A DNA stretch of 34,973 nucleotides from an uncultured bacterium (GCA_905214315.1 CAJMLN010000021.1:1-34973); one strand, 5' to 3'. Numbered from the stretch's first letter, positions 16,090 to 24,549 are shown. A program made the numbers and translations. The notes: generated from the letters alone by a model not told the origin.

Positions 16090-17400
16090 TCAATTCTCCG
16101 TCATTCCGATAAGCGCCCGGGCAAAATCTCCGCCGGTACCGCCTATCGGCGTTATTTTTTTATTGATCCAGCCGGCTACATCCTCAACTTTCATATCATC
16201 CAAAAACTTGCCGTCCTGCCCCCGCAGCATCACATCCGAAATAAAGACCTCACTGCCTAAATCCTTCCGTTCCAGCTGCACGGCAATATCCCTGCCGGTA
16301 AGCAATCCCGTAACCGTAATAGACTCTCCAAAGAAGAAATTCGTTATAGGATATATATTCACTATAAGGTTAGGATATTTCTCCTTTAAAATTTCATACA
16401 TCTGCCTCAGAAAATCCGCTGCGGACACGCCCGTGGCCACCGATACCTTGCGGTCAGCAATCCATGGCGGAAGCTCGGGCAGTGCTTCCAGCAGTTCCTG
16501 CCTGAACTTTGCCAAAAGACCCACGCCGTTTTCAATCTGCGCAAAATCCTCATATTCCTCTGCCGGCGGAATGGGCATCCCGCCCTGCACGTAAAACTCA
16601 TCAGAGGGAAAAATAAAACGCGTCCCTTTAAAATCCAGGCAGCTCTCTTGCCATTTTTGAATTTCCTCTACAATATGCCGCGCATCCGAGGAAGAAAACC
16701 GCTTAAGCTTTTCCAGATTCTTCCTATGGTAAGTAAGTCCCACAGGAACCACCGCCAGACTTTTGCAGTAGGGATACAGCGTAAAAAGATCCTCAAAGGT
16801 CTGGCGCAGATAATGGCCGTCATTGATATCCGGACACAGCACCACCTGCGTATGGAAGCTGATGCCCGCCTCGGCAAACCGCCGCAGAATCGGCATAATC
16901 TCCTGGGCGCGGGGATTTCCCAGAATATACCGGCGCAGCTGCGGATCCGTGGCATGCACGGAAATATACAAGGGAGAAATTTTCTGCTCAATAATCCGGT
17001 TAATCTCGTTTTCCGATACATTGGTCAGCGTTACATAATTGCCGAACAGCACCGACATACGCCAGTCATCGTCCTTCACATACAGCGTGCTGCGCATATT
17101 TTTCGGCAGCTGATCCACAAAGCAGAAAATACATTTATTGCAGCACCGGCGCATTTCCAGAAGGTCGTTTTCAAAGCGCAGTCCCAGATGCTCGTCATCA
17201 TATTTTTCAACCTCGTAAAGCGTAGCCTCTCCGGAGGAATCGATTACCGTCAGCGTCAGCTCATTCAGCGCGTCGTAATACTGATAGTCCAGCAGATCCC
17301 TGACCGGCTTTTCATTGATGGCAGCCAGCACGTCTCCCGGCTGTATTCCCAGCTCGGCGCAAACCGAACCCTCTTCAACGCCGATAATTTTATGGCGCAT
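16090..17400 (-). CDS. DUF512 radical SAM protein with N-terminal PDZ-like domain
   Basis: A 436-residue protein of unknown reaction, widespread in Clostridia and often next to der. Residues 1-65 form a PDZ-like segment (GSVCAELGIQPGDVLAAINE). The radical SAM cluster motif CCNKCIFCFVDQLPKNMR, with CX3CX2C spacing, follows near residue 85. A barrel with YISVHATDPQLRRYILGNP and QVVLCPDINDG comes next. The DUF512 C-terminal domain includes TGVSAADFLRQM and IGGTGGDFARALIG. The ATG at 17400 has AAGGGGGGAC directly upstream; an in-frame start at 17478 would put the N-terminus ahead of the PDZ domain and lacks a ribosome site. It is the first gene of the der-plsY-parE-parC transcript. A tRNA or ribosome-related role is often suspected from the der linkage, but that is inference. 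Confidence 0.88.
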   Translation of the reverse strand: MRHKIIGVEEGSVCAELGIQPGDVLAAINEKPVRDLLDYQYYDALNELTLTVIDSSGEATLYEVEKYDDEHLGLRFENDLLEMRRCCNKCIFCFVDQLPKNMRSTLYVKDDDWRMSVLFGNYVTLTNVSENEINRIIEQKISPLYISVHATDPQLRRYILGNPRAQEIMPILRRFAEAGISFHTQVVLCPDINDGHYLRQTFEDLFTLYPYCKSLAVVPVGLTYHRKNLEKLKRFSSSDARHIVEEIQKWQESCLDFKGTRFIFPSDEFYVQGGMPIPPAEEYEDFAQIENGVGLLAKFRQELLEALPELPPWIADRKVSVATGVSAADFLRQMYEILKEKYPNLIVNIYPITNFFFGESITVTGLLTGRDIAVQLERKDLGSEVFISDVMLRGQDGKFLDDMKVEDVAGWINKKITPIGGTGGDFARALIGMTEN

Positions 17401-17505
17401 ACTGTCCCCCCTTAATTTCTGAAACCTTTGGCATACAAAATAAAAGCGGCATCCGTAACACAGCCAATAAGGAATCACCGCATAAATCCTATAATAGTTA
17501 CAAAT

Positions 17506-17534
17506 ATTATATCATAGAAAGCATTATTTTTCAA
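17506..17534 (-). promoter_or_regulatory. Promoter of the DUF512-der-plsY-parE-parC operon
   Basis: On the minus strand TTGAAA (17534-17529) and TATAAT (17511-17506) are 17 bases apart, about 100 bases before the DUF512 ATG. No other strong promoter was seen before the following four genes. Confidence 0.7.
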
Positions 17535-17620
17535 GTAAAAATACCGCATATCTTTCGCCCCTGCACGGCGTCTGCGCAAAGCCGCAGCGTCCTACAGCCC
17601 TATTCTGCCCGCAGCAGTGC

Positions 17621-18451
17621 TCAGGAATTCATCATCCGGATCAGCTCCGGCAGCGCTTCCTCAAAATTGACGCCGTACCAGCGCCTATCAGGATCTTCCA
17701 AAGTCTTCTCCATAGAGGCATAGGTAAAATCCACAGCGGTTTCCAGCGCTTTCTGCACGGAAAACTCCCGCGTCAGCATTCCCGCCAGCACCGAAGCAAA
17801 AATATCGCCGGTACCGTGAAAGTTCTGCTCTATCCGGGGGCGGAAGCAAGTAAAAATCTCCCCGGTGCTCCTGTCATAAACCGCGGCGCCCATCTGATCG
17901 TCCCTCAATATTCCCGTCAGTACAACAACCCCGGGTCCCAGCCGGGCAAGCCGTTCCATAACAGCCTCTATCTCCTCCTGCTGCCGACCGTCCAAGGCAG
18001 CCGTCTCCCCTAACAGGAAAGCCGCCTCGGTCAGATTGGGAACAATAATATCCGCTTTGGCGCATAAGCGCGCCATCGCCTGCGGAAAGCTCTTGTCAAT
18101 ACCGGAATACAGCCGACCGTTATCCCCCATAACAGGATCCACCAACACAAGGCCTGTCTCCCGAAAGGCCTCTATAAAATCGCTTACCAGCTGAATTTGC
18201 CGGAGGGAACCCAAATATCCGGTATAAACAGCGTCAAAGCGCAGCTTTTGTTTTTTCAGCGTAGCAGTGATGCCGGGAATCTGCTCCGTAAGATCAAAAA
18301 ACGCAAAATCCGAAAACGCCGTATGGGAGGAGAGCACCGCCGTAGGAATCGGACAGGTCTCAATGCCCAGAGCCGATAAAATCGGCACGGCAACCGTCAG
18401 CGAACACTTTCCTACACAGGAAATATCCTGCAGCGTGACAATTCTCTTCAT
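17621..18451 (-). CDS. Pyridoxal/pyridoxamine kinase (PdxK/PdxY-type)
   Basis: A 276-residue ribokinase-superfamily enzyme that phosphorylates B6 vitamers in the cytoplasm for PLP salvage. The N-terminal LQDISCVGKCSLTVAVPILS and PTAVLSSHTAFSDF are typical of the pyridoxamine kinase family. LVDPVMGDNGRLYSG and IIVPNLTEAAFLLGE follow in the middle, and the C-terminal ATP/anion-hole motif is FHGTGDIFASVLAGM, whose Asp is the catalytic base. The ATG at 18451 has GGAGGG upstream and matches the family's N-terminus; the in-frame start at 18487 does not. It is transcribed alone from the promoter at 18539-18567, divergent from the T-box unit. PLP serves the aminotransferases in the window, but no regulatory link is visible. 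Confidence 0.85.
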   Translation of the reverse strand: MKRIVTLQDISCVGKCSLTVAVPILSALGIETCPIPTAVLSSHTAFSDFAFFDLTEQIPGITATLKKQKLRFDAVYTGYLGSLRQIQLVSDFIEAFRETGLVLVDPVMGDNGRLYSGIDKSFPQAMARLCAKADIIVPNLTEAAFLLGETAALDGRQQEEIEAVMERLARLGPGVVVLTGILRDDQMGAAVYDRSTGEIFTCFRPRIEQNFHGTGDIFASVLAGMLTREFSVQKALETAVDFTYASMEKTLEDPDRRWYGVNFEEALPELIRMMNS

Positions 18452-18538
18452 AGCGCCCTCCCTGAAACGATAAAGACTGCCGCCCACTGCGCGGCTGTTC
18501 CTTTAAAATATTTTTTCGGTTTTATCGTTCTTTTTCTT

Positions 18539-18567
18539 ATTTTATATTTCTTTTGCCTGATTGTCAA
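18539..18567 (-). promoter_or_regulatory. Promoter of the pyridoxal kinase gene
   Basis: On the minus strand TTGACA (18567-18562) and TAAAAT (18544-18539) are 17 bases apart. The promoter stands back to back with the first T-box promoter. Confidence 0.6.
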
Positions 18568-18615
18568 ACGCAGAGATGCCATGCAAAAAAATCAAAAATT
18601 CCGGCAAAAAAACAT

Positions 18616-18644
18616 TTGACAGCCTTTTTTTCGCATGCTATAAT
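18616..18644 (+). promoter_or_regulatory. Consensus promoter of the first T-box unit
   Basis: TTGACA at 18616-18621 and TATAAT at 18639-18644 with a 17-base spacer, a perfect sigma-A consensus. Transcription would begin near 18651. Such a strong promoter is usual for genes whose control is by attenuation in the leader. Confidence 0.85.
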
Positions 18645-18654
18645 TAAGAAAAAA

Positions 18655-18918
18655 ATAAGTAAAAGCGATGACAAAGAGGGCATTAAGCATTTGATTTTCA
18701 GAGAGCCGGCGGTTGCTGTGAGCCGGCAGTCAGGCTTAAAATACCTATCACTTTCGAGCTGAAGGGCTGAACGCATCCGCTGTAGGCTTCTTCCGTGATT
18801 GCTGCGTAAATGCATAATGCTTGTTGGAGCATGAGGTGGCGCCTATAAGGTGCAATTTGAGTGGTACCGCGGGAACAGAAATTCTCCCGTCTCAAAGAAA
18901 TTTGAGGCGGGTTTTTTT
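18655..18918 (+). promoter_or_regulatory. T-box riboswitch leader controlling the first acyl-CoA synthetase gene
   Basis: Stem I carries the bottom GATGAC turn, the AGAGAG bulge region (18700-18705) and the distal GCCGGC hairpin with GGTTGCTGTG in its loop. A hairpin ATGCT/AGCAT and a second one, GCGCC/GGTGC, precede the T-box itself, TGGTACCGCGG at 18862-18872. The U after UGG fits a tRNA with A at position 73. TTTGAG and GCGGGA can pair with the following TCTCCCG and CTCAAA as antiterminator. The competing terminator is CCCGTCTCAAA (18886-18896) with TTTGAGGCGGG (18901-18911) and a T-run at 18912-18918. The specifier codon is uncertain: UAC (18742-18744) and CGC (18772-18774) are candidates. 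Uncharged tRNA should allow read-through. Confidence 0.92.
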
Positions 18919-18941
18919 ATTTTAATGAAGGAGGAAATGCT

Positions 18942-21206
18942 ATGAATTCTGTGGAAACAAAATTAAACGAGGTCGCAAAACGAATCCGGGAGCTTCGTGA
19001 AATTGAAGGCATCAGCATAGAAGAAATGGCGCAAAAAACCGAGCTGAGCACCGAAGAATATAAAAGCTATGAAAACGGAAGCGCCGACCTTCCCTTTACC
19101 TTTATTCACAAATGCGCTTTAGCGTTCAATATTGAAATGGTCGATCTGATTGAAGGCAGCAGTGCTAACCTCTCTTCCTACCAGGTGGTGCGCGGCGGCA
19201 ACGGCCAGACAACGGTAGATGAGGACGGTATCCTGATCAAAAATCTTGCCCCCAAGTTCCGCGGCAAGCTCTCCGAGCCCTACTGGGTGCGCTATGAATA
19301 TTCCGAAGAACAGCAGAACAAGCCGATTCAGACCACCACCCACTCCGGACAGGAATTTGACTATATCGTCAGCGGCCGCCTGAAGGTTCAAGTAGGCTCG
19401 CATACCGAAATTCTCTCCGAGGGCGACAGTATTTTTTATGATTCCTCTACCGAACACGGCATGATCGCCGTGGACGGCAAGCCCTGTACCTTTGTAGCTA
19501 TTATTTTAGCCGGTGAAGATACCAAGGATGAAAAAGCCTGGGGAGAAACAATTGCCGCTGCCCGTCAGAGTGTAAGTCTGCTGGCGGAAAAATTTATAAA
19601 AACCACCGAAAATGAAGACGGCAGCCTGCAAAGTGTGCGCTTTGAGCATGAAAACGAATATAACTTTGCCTTTGACACGGTGGACGCCATCGCTGAGGCC
19701 TATCCGGATAAACTTGCCATGCTGCACATTGACAAAAACCATATCGAACGCCGCTATACCTTTAAAGATATAAAACGAGCCAGCGCACAGACGGCCAATT
19801 ATTTTAAAAGCCTGGGAATTAAGCGCGGGGATCGGGTTATGCTGGTATTGAAGCGCCATTATCAGTTCTGGTTTTCCATTCTGGCACTGCACAAAATAGG
19901 CGCCGTTGCCATTCCGGCAACCAACCAGCTGCTGGCACATGACTTTGAATACCGCTTCAACGCAGCGGGAGTTTCCGCCATTGTATGCACGGCCGACGGC
20001 GATGTTGCCCATCAGGCGGAAGAGGCCTTCCGCACCTGCCCGCAGGTAACCACCCGCATTCTGGTCGGCACGCCACGCGAGGGCTGGCATAATTTTGACG
20101 AAGAATACAAGCTGTTCAGCAGCAAATTTGAGCGGGAGGAAAACGGTCCCTGCGGAGAGGACACCGCCCTGATGTTCTTTACCAGCGGAACCACCGGATA
20201 TCCCAAGATCGCGACACACAGCCATAAATACGCGCTGGGACACTTTATAACGGCCAAGTACTGGCACTGTGTGGAACGCGACGGCCTGCACCTGACAATT
20301 TCCGACACCGGCTGGGGAAAAGCGCTTTGGGGAAAGCTCTACGGTCAGTGGCTGGCCGAGAGCGCGGTATTCGTTTATGATTTTGACCGTTTCGACGCCC
20401 ACGACATCCTGCCGATGTTTGAAAAATACCACATTACTACATTCTGCGCGCCGCCTACCATGCTGCGCATGATGATCAAGGAGGATCTTTCCAAATATGA
20501 CCTCTCCGGAATCCATCATATGACGACCGCGGGCGAAGCCCTGAATCCGGAAGTATACCGCCAGTTTGAACAGGCCACGGGACTGAGCATCATGGAGGGC
20601 TTCGGGCAGACCGAAACCACGCTGACCATTGCCAACCTTGCCGGTATGAAGCCTAAAATCGGTTCCATGGGCAAGCCCTCCCCCATGTATGAAATTGACC
20701 TGGTGGATGCCGAGGGACATTCCGTTCCCGTAGGTGAGAACGGGGAAATCGTCATCCGTACCGATAAAGCTTCTCCCTGTGGGCTGTTCAAGGGATATTA
20801 TCAGGATCCGGAACGCACGAGGGAAGTCTGGCACGACGGCATGTATCACACCGGTGATGTGGCCTGGCGCGACGAAGACGGATATTTCTGGTATGTAAGC
20901 CGGGTAGACGACGTCATCAAATCCTCCGGCTACCGCATCGGCCCATTTGAAATTGAAAACGTAATTATGGAGCTGCCCTACGTGCTGGAATGCGGCGTCT
21001 CCGCCGCACCGGATGAAGTCCGCGGGCAGGTTGTCAAGGCCAGCATCGTTCTCACCAAGGGCACCGAGCCTACCGAGGAGCTGAAAAAAGAGATTCAGAC
21101 TTATGTAAAAACCCATACGGCGCCGTATAAATATCCCCGGATTATCGTCTTCAGAGAGGAACTGCCCAAAACCATATCGGGAAAGATCCAGCGCAACAAG
21201 CTGTAA
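18942..21206 (+). CDS. XRE-HTH / cupin / AMP-forming acyl-CoA synthetase fusion, copy 1
   Basis: A 754-residue three-domain protein. Residues 8-70 are an XRE-type helix-turn-helix (AKRIRELREIEGISIEEMAQ, ending LIEGSS). Residues 105-190 are a cupin barrel with the potential metal ligands H, E and H in THSGQEFDYIVSG and STEHGM. Residues 235-754 are an AMP-forming acyl-CoA synthetase with FFTSGTTGYPK near 412, GFGQTETT near 552, YHTGDVAWRDEDG near 634 and the catalytic Lys748 in TISGKIQRNKL. It should activate a carboxylic acid with ATP and CoA; the closest look is to the medium-chain/aryl group, but the substrate is unknown. A GAAGGAGG site precedes the ATG. It sits under its own T-box, and copy 2 lies 390 bases downstream. 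The fused regulator-like domain might sense the acid or product; that is inference. Confidence 0.9.
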   Translation: MNSVETKLNEVAKRIRELREIEGISIEEMAQKTELSTEEYKSYENGSADLPFTFIHKCALAFNIEMVDLIEGSSANLSSYQVVRGGNGQTTVDEDGILIKNLAPKFRGKLSEPYWVRYEYSEEQQNKPIQTTTHSGQEFDYIVSGRLKVQVGSHTEILSEGDSIFYDSSTEHGMIAVDGKPCTFVAIILAGEDTKDEKAWGETIAAARQSVSLLAEKFIKTTENEDGSLQSVRFEHENEYNFAFDTVDAIAEAYPDKLAMLHIDKNHIERRYTFKDIKRASAQTANYFKSLGIKRGDRVMLVLKRHYQFWFSILALHKIGAVAIPATNQLLAHDFEYRFNAAGVSAIVCTADGDVAHQAEEAFRTCPQVTTRILVGTPREGWHNFDEEYKLFSSKFEREENGPCGEDTALMFFTSGTTGYPKIATHSHKYALGHFITAKYWHCVERDGLHLTISDTGWGKALWGKLYGQWLAESAVFVYDFDRFDAHDILPMFEKYHITTFCAPPTMLRMMIKEDLSKYDLSGIHHMTTAGEALNPEVYRQFEQATGLSIMEGFGQTETTLTIANLAGMKPKIGSMGKPSPMYEIDLVDAEGHSVPVGENGEIVIRTDKASPCGLFKGYYQDPERTREVWHDGMYHTGDVAWRDEDGYFWYVSRVDDVIKSSGYRIGPFEIENVIMELPYVLECGVSAAPDEVRGQVVKASIVLTKGTEPTEELKKEIQTYVKTHTAPYKYPRIIVFREELPKTISGKIQRNKL

Positions 21207-21250
21207 TGTTGAACCCATGGCAAGATGCTGCAAAACTTTTTATTTTTTGC

Positions 21251-21278
21251 TTGACATCTAAACGAAATATGATATAAT
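21251..21278 (+). promoter_or_regulatory. Consensus promoter of the second T-box unit
   Basis: TTGACA at 21251-21256 and TATAAT at 21273-21278 with a 16-base spacer, 45 bases after the copy 1 stop. It makes the second unit independent of read-through from copy 1. Confidence 0.82.
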
Positions 21279-21289
21279 CATCCTTAATA

Positions 21290-21561
21290 AAAGGCGTTGA
21301 CGAAGAGGGCACGGTTTATTGTCTGTCAAGAGAGCCGGCGGTTGGTGCAAGCCGGTCAGACGCATTCCGCGCAGGTAGCTTCTTAGCCGGAAGGAAGAAA
21401 GCAACAAGCAAGTAGAACCTTCCCGTGATTGCTGCGTTAATGCATAATGCTTGTTAGAGCATGAGGCGGCATCTGCAACAGATGCAATTTGAGTGGTACC
21501 GCGGGTTAATGAATTTTTAGCTCGTCTCAAGGATGATTCTTTGAGACGGGCTATTTTGTTT
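21290..21561 (+). promoter_or_regulatory. T-box riboswitch leader controlling the second acyl-CoA synthetase and the Vor operon
   Basis: It has the same layout as the first leader. GTTGACGAAGAGGGCA lies at the base of Stem I, with AGAGAGCCGGCGGTTGGTG and its pairing arm at the top. ATGCTTGTTAGAGCAT and a perfect GCATCTG/CAGATGC hairpin follow. The T-box TGGTACCGCGG is at 21494-21504. The terminator pairs AGCTCGTCTCAA (21519-21530) with TTGAGACGGGCT (21541-21552), followed by a T-rich but interrupted tail. The Stem I 3' side reads GACGCATTCCGC (21359-21370), so UUC (21365-21367), AUU and CGC are possible specifiers. Relative to leader 1 it has an extra GGAAGG/CCTTCC hairpin. UGGU fits a tRNA with A73. 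Confidence 0.92.
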
Positions 21562-21598
21562 CTCAAAGATCTACAGCACCAAAAAAGGGAGGATTTTT

Positions 21599-23881
21599 AT
21601 GAAACAGACTACAGGACTGGAACTGACCATCCGGGAGATGGCAAAACGCATCAAAACCCTGCGGGAGATTGAAGGAGCTTCTGTTGAAGAAATGGCCGTG
21701 CGCGTAGGCGTAAGCGCCGAGGAATACGCCGCCTGCGAAACCGGCGAAAGTGATTTGAACTTTGCCTTTATCTACCGCTGCGCACTTGCTTTTGGCGTGG
21801 ATGTTACCGACATCATTCAGGGTTCAAGCCCCACGCTGACCTCCTATGACCTGACCCGTGCCGGACAGGGCCAGAAAATCCAGAAAGCGCACGGCATGAC
21901 CTATTACAACATGGCCGCGGCCTATAAAAACCGTATTGCCGAGCCGCTTTACGTCCGCGCGGCATTTTCGGAGGAGCTACAGCATACGGATATTGCTTTA
22001 ACCACCCACGAAGGACAGGAATGCGACCTTGTAATCAGCGGCCGGCTGAAGGTGCAGATCGGCGCGCACAGCGAAATTCTCTCCCCCGGCGACTGTATTT
22101 ACTACGATTCCTCCACTCCCCACGGCATGATTGCCGTAGGCGGAAGCGACTGCGAATTCTATGCCATCGTTCTCAATCCCTCCGGCGAAGCCGAAACCGA
22201 ACGCGTAAGCGCTACCGAGGATATTACCGGCTACCGGCAGGATTCCGAACACCGGATTTATGAGAATTTTATTGTTCCCAAAGAAGATGAAAACGGCGCG
22301 CTGCTGGCGATTGATTTTAAAAACGAAGATACGTTCAACTTTGCCTTTGACGTGGTTGACGTGCTCGGCAAAACACAGCCGGATAAATTGGCCATGCTGC
22401 ACATTGCCGGCGATAAGACCGAGCGCCGCTTTACCTTTGCCGATATGCGGCGGGAATCCAGCCGCACGGCCAACTATTTTAAAAGCCTGGGCATAAAAAA
22501 GGGCGACCGGGTCATGCTGGTGCTGAAACGGCACTATCAGTTCTGGTTTTCCATTTTAGCGCTGCACAAGATCGGCGCCATCGCCATACCGGCCACCAAC
22601 CAGCTGCAGGAGCACGATTTCGTTTACCGCTTTGATACCGCCGGCGTTTCGGCCATTGTATGCACCGCCGACGGCGACGTGGCCCATCAGGTGGATATTG
22701 CCGTACAGCAGTGTCCGCAGGTTGCCACCAAAATCCTGGCCGGCGGCAAACGGGAGGGCTGGCACTGCTTTGACGAAGAGTATACCATGTTCAGCAGCCA
22801 TTTTGAGCGCACGCCGGAATCCGCCTGCGGCCAGGACTATATGCTGATGTTCTTTACCAGCGGCACTACGGGATTTCCCAAGGTTACCGCCCATAATTTC
22901 AAATATCCGCTGGGGCACTTTGTTACCGCAAAATACTGGCACCGTGTCAATCCCGACGGTCTGCATCTGACGATTTCCGATACCGGCTGGGCCAAGGCTC
23001 TTTGGGGAAAGCTCTACGGCCAGTGGCTGTGCGAGGCTCCGATCTTCGCCTACGATTTTGACCGTTTTGACGCCTCGGATATCCTGCCGATGTTTGAAAA
23101 ATATCATATTACTACCTTCTGTGCGCCGCCGACGATGTACCGCATGATGATCAAAGAGGATATTTCCAAATATAATCTCTCTTCGGTCGAGCATGCCACC
23201 ATTGCCGGAGAAGCGCTTAACCCCGAGGTGTTCCGGCAATTTGAAAGGGCCACGGGGCTGAAGGTGATGGAGGGCTTCGGCCAGAGCGAATCCACCTTAA
23301 TTATCGGCAATACCATCGGTATGAAGCATAAGCTGGGCTCCATGGGCAAGCCGGTGGCCCTGTATGACGTAGATCTGGTCGATCCCGACGGCAATCCTGT
23401 TCCTACAGGCGAAACGGGAGAAATCGTAATTCATACCGATAAAAAAGTTCCCTGCGGGCTGTTCAAAGAATATTACCGCTCAGAGGAAAAGACGAGGGAA
23501 GCCTGGCATGACGGCCTGTATCACACGGGCGACATCGCCTGGCGCGACGAGGACGGCTACTACTGGTACGTGGGAAGAATCGACGACGTCATCAAATCCT
23601 CCGGCTACCGCATCGGTCCGTTTGAAATCGAAAGCGTACTGATGGAGCTGCCCTATGTGCTGGAGTGCGGCGTTTCGGCCGCACCAGATGAAATCCGCGG
23701 GCAAATTGTAAAGGCCAGCATTGTGCTGACCAAGGGTACCGAGCCCACCGAAGAGCTGAAAAAAGAGATTCAGGCCTATGTAAAAAAGCGCACCGCGCCG
23801 TATAAATATCCCCGCATTGTGGTTTTTAAGGACGAACTGCCCAAGACCACCAGCGGAAAGATCATGAGGAACAAGCTGTGA
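21599..23881 (+). CDS. XRE-HTH / cupin / AMP-forming acyl-CoA synthetase fusion, copy 2
   Basis: A 760-residue paralogue of copy 1 with the same three domains. The helix-turn-helix at about 12-75 includes AKRIKTLREIEGASVEEMAV. The cupin at about 110-195 has THEGQECDLVISG and STPHGM. The synthetase domain has FFTSGTTGFPK near 418, GFGQSESTL near 560, YHTGDIAWRDEDG near 640 and the catalytic Lys754 in TTSGKIMRNKL. The synthetase domains are very alike (long identical blocks such as RHYQFWFSILALHKIGA), whereas the helix-turn-helix and the linker at about 195-235 differ more, as after duplication and specialisation. GGGAGG precedes the ATG. It is the first gene of the T-box controlled operon that runs through to ilvE. 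Confidence 0.9.
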   Translation: MKQTTGLELTIREMAKRIKTLREIEGASVEEMAVRVGVSAEEYAACETGESDLNFAFIYRCALAFGVDVTDIIQGSSPTLTSYDLTRAGQGQKIQKAHGMTYYNMAAAYKNRIAEPLYVRAAFSEELQHTDIALTTHEGQECDLVISGRLKVQIGAHSEILSPGDCIYYDSSTPHGMIAVGGSDCEFYAIVLNPSGEAETERVSATEDITGYRQDSEHRIYENFIVPKEDENGALLAIDFKNEDTFNFAFDVVDVLGKTQPDKLAMLHIAGDKTERRFTFADMRRESSRTANYFKSLGIKKGDRVMLVLKRHYQFWFSILALHKIGAIAIPATNQLQEHDFVYRFDTAGVSAIVCTADGDVAHQVDIAVQQCPQVATKILAGGKREGWHCFDEEYTMFSSHFERTPESACGQDYMLMFFTSGTTGFPKVTAHNFKYPLGHFVTAKYWHRVNPDGLHLTISDTGWAKALWGKLYGQWLCEAPIFAYDFDRFDASDILPMFEKYHITTFCAPPTMYRMMIKEDISKYNLSSVEHATIAGEALNPEVFRQFERATGLKVMEGFGQSESTLIIGNTIGMKHKLGSMGKPVALYDVDLVDPDGNPVPTGETGEIVIHTDKKVPCGLFKEYYRSEEKTREAWHDGLYHTGDIAWRDEDGYYWYVGRIDDVIKSSGYRIGPFEIESVLMELPYVLECGVSAAPDEIRGQIVKASIVLTKGTEPTEELKKEIQAYVKKRTAPYKYPRIVVFKDELPKTTSGKIMRNKL

Positions 23882-24549
23882 TGGAAACGAAAAGAATTAC
23901 TCTTTTTGCCGGCCATTACGGCAGCGGAAAAACCAATATCGCGTTAAATTACGCCATTGCCCTTAAGGAAAAAGGGTTGCCGGTGTGCATTGCGGATCTG
24001 GATATCGTAAACCCTTATTTCCGCACCAAGGACAGTGCCGAGCTTTTAGCCCAAAAGGATATCCGGCTGATCTCCTCGGCCTATGCTAACAGCAACGTAG
24101 ACGTTCCCGCCCTGCCGCAGGAAATGTACGCCGTTACCGAGGATAAGAACACCTTCGCCGTACTGGATATCGGCGGCGATGACCGCGGCGCCCTGGCGCT
24201 GGGAAGATACCGGCCCGCAATCCTGGAGGAAAACGATTACGAAATGCTGCTGGTCATCAACAAAAGCCGTCCGCTTACGGCAGATGCGCAGGCGTGCCTG
24301 GAGGTCATGCGCGAAATTGAAGCGGCCGGGGGCATTCCCTTTACGGCGCTGGTCAATAATACCAACCTCGGCGCGGAAACCACGGTGCAGACCGTGCTGG
24401 ATTCCCTTGCATACGCACAGGAAATATCCCGCGCAACCGGGCTTGCCGTAAAAATGACAACCGTACGGGAAGACCTGTACGAGCCGCTGAAACGAAAAGT
24501 TGAAAATCTTATGCCGTTGAAGCTGCAAAAGCACAAGGCATGGCAATAA
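23881..24549 (+). CDS. P-loop nucleotide-binding protein (MinD/ParA/CobQ-type fold)
   Basis: A 222-residue SIMIBI-type P-loop protein. It shows the Walker A motif FAGHYGSGKTNIALNYA near residue 8, a switch-like DLDIVNPYFR, and the Walker B region FAVLDIGGDDRGA near 95, with later INKSRPLTADAQ and ALVNNTNLG. The lysine follows the GSGKTN pattern without the second 'deviant' lysine of true ParA/MinD. The ATG at 23881 overlaps the preceding stop as TGATG; a GTG one codon earlier is possible. It lies between an acyl-CoA synthetase and the ferredoxin subunit, so a role in cofactor insertion or assembly of the oxidoreductase can be imagined, but nothing in the sequence proves it. Confidence 0.75.
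   Translation: METKRITLFAGHYGSGKTNIALNYAIALKEKGLPVCIADLDIVNPYFRTKDSAELLAQKDIRLISSAYANSNVDVPALPQEMYAVTEDKNTFAVLDIGGDDRGALALGRYRPAILEENDYEMLLVINKSRPLTADAQACLEVMREIEAAGGIPFTALVNNTNLGAETTVQTVLDSLAYAQEISRATGLAVKMTTVREDLYEPLKRKVENLMPLKLQKHKAWQ

Noticed and set aside
18488..18650. An operator for the helix-turn-helix/cupin domains in the divergent promoter region
   Set aside because: I looked for an inverted repeat shared by the two T-box promoters and found none beyond the promoter boxes themselves.
19506..21233. A 575-codon open frame on the minus strand opposite the first acyl-CoA synthetase
   Set aside because: It mirrors the coding frame of a clear enzyme gene, has no ribosome site or family motif, and similar antisense frames occur opposite the second copy. 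It is a codon-bias shadow.
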